NCBI GenBank assembly: GCA_015489145.1
Contig: WGAH01000874.1
Location: 1-6,004, forward strand
DNA length: 6,004 bases
Source of the DNA: Deltaproteobacteria bacterium
Lineage (GTDB): Bacteria > Myxococcota_A > UBA796 > UBA2385
Direction: 5' to 3'
Shown here: positions 5,046 to 6,004 of the stretch, piece after piece
Numbering within the stretch: the first letter of the stretch is position 1
Layout of the letters: every line of letters starts with the position of its first letter
Notes under the pieces: model-generated
What the model was told of the DNA's origin: nothing
The model's database searches: none
The model's input: the letters and a program-made list of their open reading frames with translations, nothing else
Position numbers and translations under genes: made by a program

Positions 5046-6004
5046 TCACTTCCCGCGCGCGCCGGGGACCGCCTCGGGCCCGCGGGTGGCGAGCAGGAAG
5101 GCCGCGGTGAGCCCGGTGTCGCTCACGGCGCGCGCCGCCGGGCCGGTGACGACGATGCCGACGCAGCACATCAGGAAGCCGACGACGGCCGCGACGAAGC
5201 GGAACAGGCCGAGCACGAGGAAGAACAGGAACAGGCGAAGGCGCTGGCCGCGGGCCATCGCCCAGGATCGGTCGAGGGCGGCGCGGGCCGGCAGGCCGTC
5301 GAAGACGACGAAACAGCGCCCAAGCGCGAGGCCGAGGCTGACGTAGATCATCGCCGGCAGGGCGACGATCACGCCGAGCCCCGCGCCGATCCACATCAGC
5401 GCCTCCGATTCCAGCACGCCCCCGGCCACGGCGACGGCGCCGCCGGGAAGCGCGGCCACGGCGAGGGTCCCGAAGGAGATCAGCCCCGAGAGCAGCATCC
5501 AGAGCAGGTTGTCGACGAAGCGGTCCGCGCCGCCGAACAGCACCCCGAACTCGGCGGCGGGCTCGCCGGGCAGCTCGCCGAGGGCGCGCTGCTGCACCCG
5601 GAGGTAGCCGCCCCAGATCCAGGCCCGGAAGGCGACGACGCCGCCGACGACGAGCAGCACCACCGCCAGGGCGGCGAGGCCCACCACGAGGGCCACGCCA
5701 TCGGTCATGCCCGCGCCCAGGGGCGGGCCGGAGAGCCCGCCGAGGGCGTGGCCGGCGGCGGCGTGAAGGTCGGCGAGGCCGGCGTGGAGGCGGTGCGCGA
5801 GGTCGCCGAGGTCCCAGGAGTGGCCGAAGTCGCGCCCGAAGCCACCGCCGCCGCCCCGATCCTCGGCGAGCTGGCCCAGGGAGTTGCCGCCCCCGCCGCC
5901 GCCCTCGGTGCAGTTCATCAGGCAGCCGCCGAGGAACAGGGCGGGCCAGGAGCGCGTGAAGGCGTCGAAACCCGCGGCGAGGGCGGCGGCGGGGGCGGCA
6001 ACTC
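5046..6004 (-). CDS. Polytopic membrane protein, GPDPase_memb/DUF975-like (5'-partial)
   Basis: The frame is open from the TGA at 5046 to the window edge, so the real start probably lies outside. The ATG at 5918 is unlikely to be it, because upstream codons (5919-5969) read FDAFTRSWPALFLGGCL, a typical amphipathic lead-in plus first membrane segment of this family. Numbering from Met at 5918, membrane segments are about 74-97, 137-157, 175-198 and 228-258. The stretch FVVFDGLPARAALDRSWAMARG (203-224), then a hydrophobic hairpin and VTGP (257-260), matches the C-terminal signature of YciC/glycerophosphodiesterase-membrane-domain proteins. No phosphodiesterase catalytic domain is present. Residues 6-70 are an unusual glycine- and histidine-rich loop with runs of six and five glycines. 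The first nine codons at the edge (5978-6004) come from an inverted-repeat arm and are suspect. The role is unknown; a membrane-organisation or transport role is only a guess. It precedes the USP gene by 37 bases. Confidence 0.72.
   Translation of the reverse strand, partial: VAAPAAALAAGFDAFTRSWPALFLGGCLMNCTEGGGGGGNSLGQLAEDRGGGGGFGRDFGHSWDLGDLAHRLHAGLADLHAAAGHALGGLSGPPLGAGMTDGVALVVGLAALAVVLLVVGGVVAFRAWIWGGYLRVQQRALGELPGEPAAEFGVLFGGADRFVDNLLWMLLSGLISFGTLAVAALPGGAVAVAGGVLESEALMWIGAGLGVIVALPAMIYVSLGLALGRCFVVFDGLPARAALDRSWAMARGQRLRLFLFFLVLGLFRFVAAVVGFLMCCVGIVVTGPAARAVSDTGLTAAFLLATRGPEAVPGARGK
5881..6004. repeat. 27-bp perfect inverted repeat at right window edge
   Basis: Bases 5881-5907 are the exact reverse complement of 5978-6004, with a 70-base spacer (5908-5977). 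Pairing stops at 5908/5977. The outer arm ends exactly at the last base of the window. The inner arm encodes part of the glycine-rich loop of the membrane protein. Part of the arm is GCC-rich low complexity, but the terminal GAGTTGCC is not, so chance alone is unlikely. Mirroring the left edge, this is probably a fold-back or a graph-break artefact at a contig end. Confidence 0.88.

Noticed and set aside
1..6004. Linear replicon with hairpin or terminal-inverted-repeat ends
   Set aside because: The end repeats differ in sequence and length and sit inside chromosomal-type genes (recB and a membrane protein). No telomere resolvase, replication or transposase gene is present. Artefact is the simpler explanation.

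Overview
The window looks like a short contig from a very GC-rich bacterium, with GC preferred at nearly every third codon position. It carries a RecBCD-type recB/recD pair, a secreted lipoprotein behind a sigma-54-type promoter, and a stress-linked operon that includes a fungal/cyanobacterial-style Ap4A phosphorylase. This mix suggests an uncultured Myxococcota or other deltaproteobacterial-type lineage. That placement is inference, because no phylogenetic marker is present.

Layout. Bases 1-201 form a large inverted repeat with 91-bp perfect arms starting at base 1; its right arm lies in recB. Bases 116-988 (+) encode the C-terminal nuclease domain of RecB, and 985-2883 (+) encode a complete RecD, with an ATGA stop/start overlap between them. 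The RecD gene meets a convergently transcribed lipoprotein gene (2917-3588, -) across a 33-bp gap with a small GC hairpin. The lipoprotein has a strong Shine-Dalgarno sequence and, just upstream, a near-consensus sigma-54 (-24/-12) promoter at 3615-3631. Upstream of that, all on the minus strand and in transcription order, are a polytopic membrane protein (6004 down to 5046, 5' end outside the window), a universal stress protein (5008-4529) and an Ap4A phosphorylase/ATP adenylyltransferase (4532-3717). The last two overlap by three bases. A second inverted repeat (27-bp arms) ends exactly at the last base, 6004.

How the genes work together. RecB and RecD belong to the helicase-nuclease that processes double-strand breaks; recC and most of recB must lie beyond the left edge or have been lost at the fold-back. 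The membrane protein, USP and Ap4A phosphorylase are probably co-transcribed and point to nucleotide/alarmone stress physiology. The lipoprotein seems to be its own transcription unit under RpoN-type control.

No clearly new multi-gene system is visible. The most notable observations are the inverted repeats ending flush with both window ends (most likely assembly or fold-back artefacts that corrupt the edge genes), the sigma-54 promoter, and the coupled USP-Ap4A phosphorylase pair. No tRNA, rRNA, CRISPR array, insertion sequence or transposase gene was seen. No stretch over 300 bases lacks a gene; the longest gap is about 128 bases (3589-3716).
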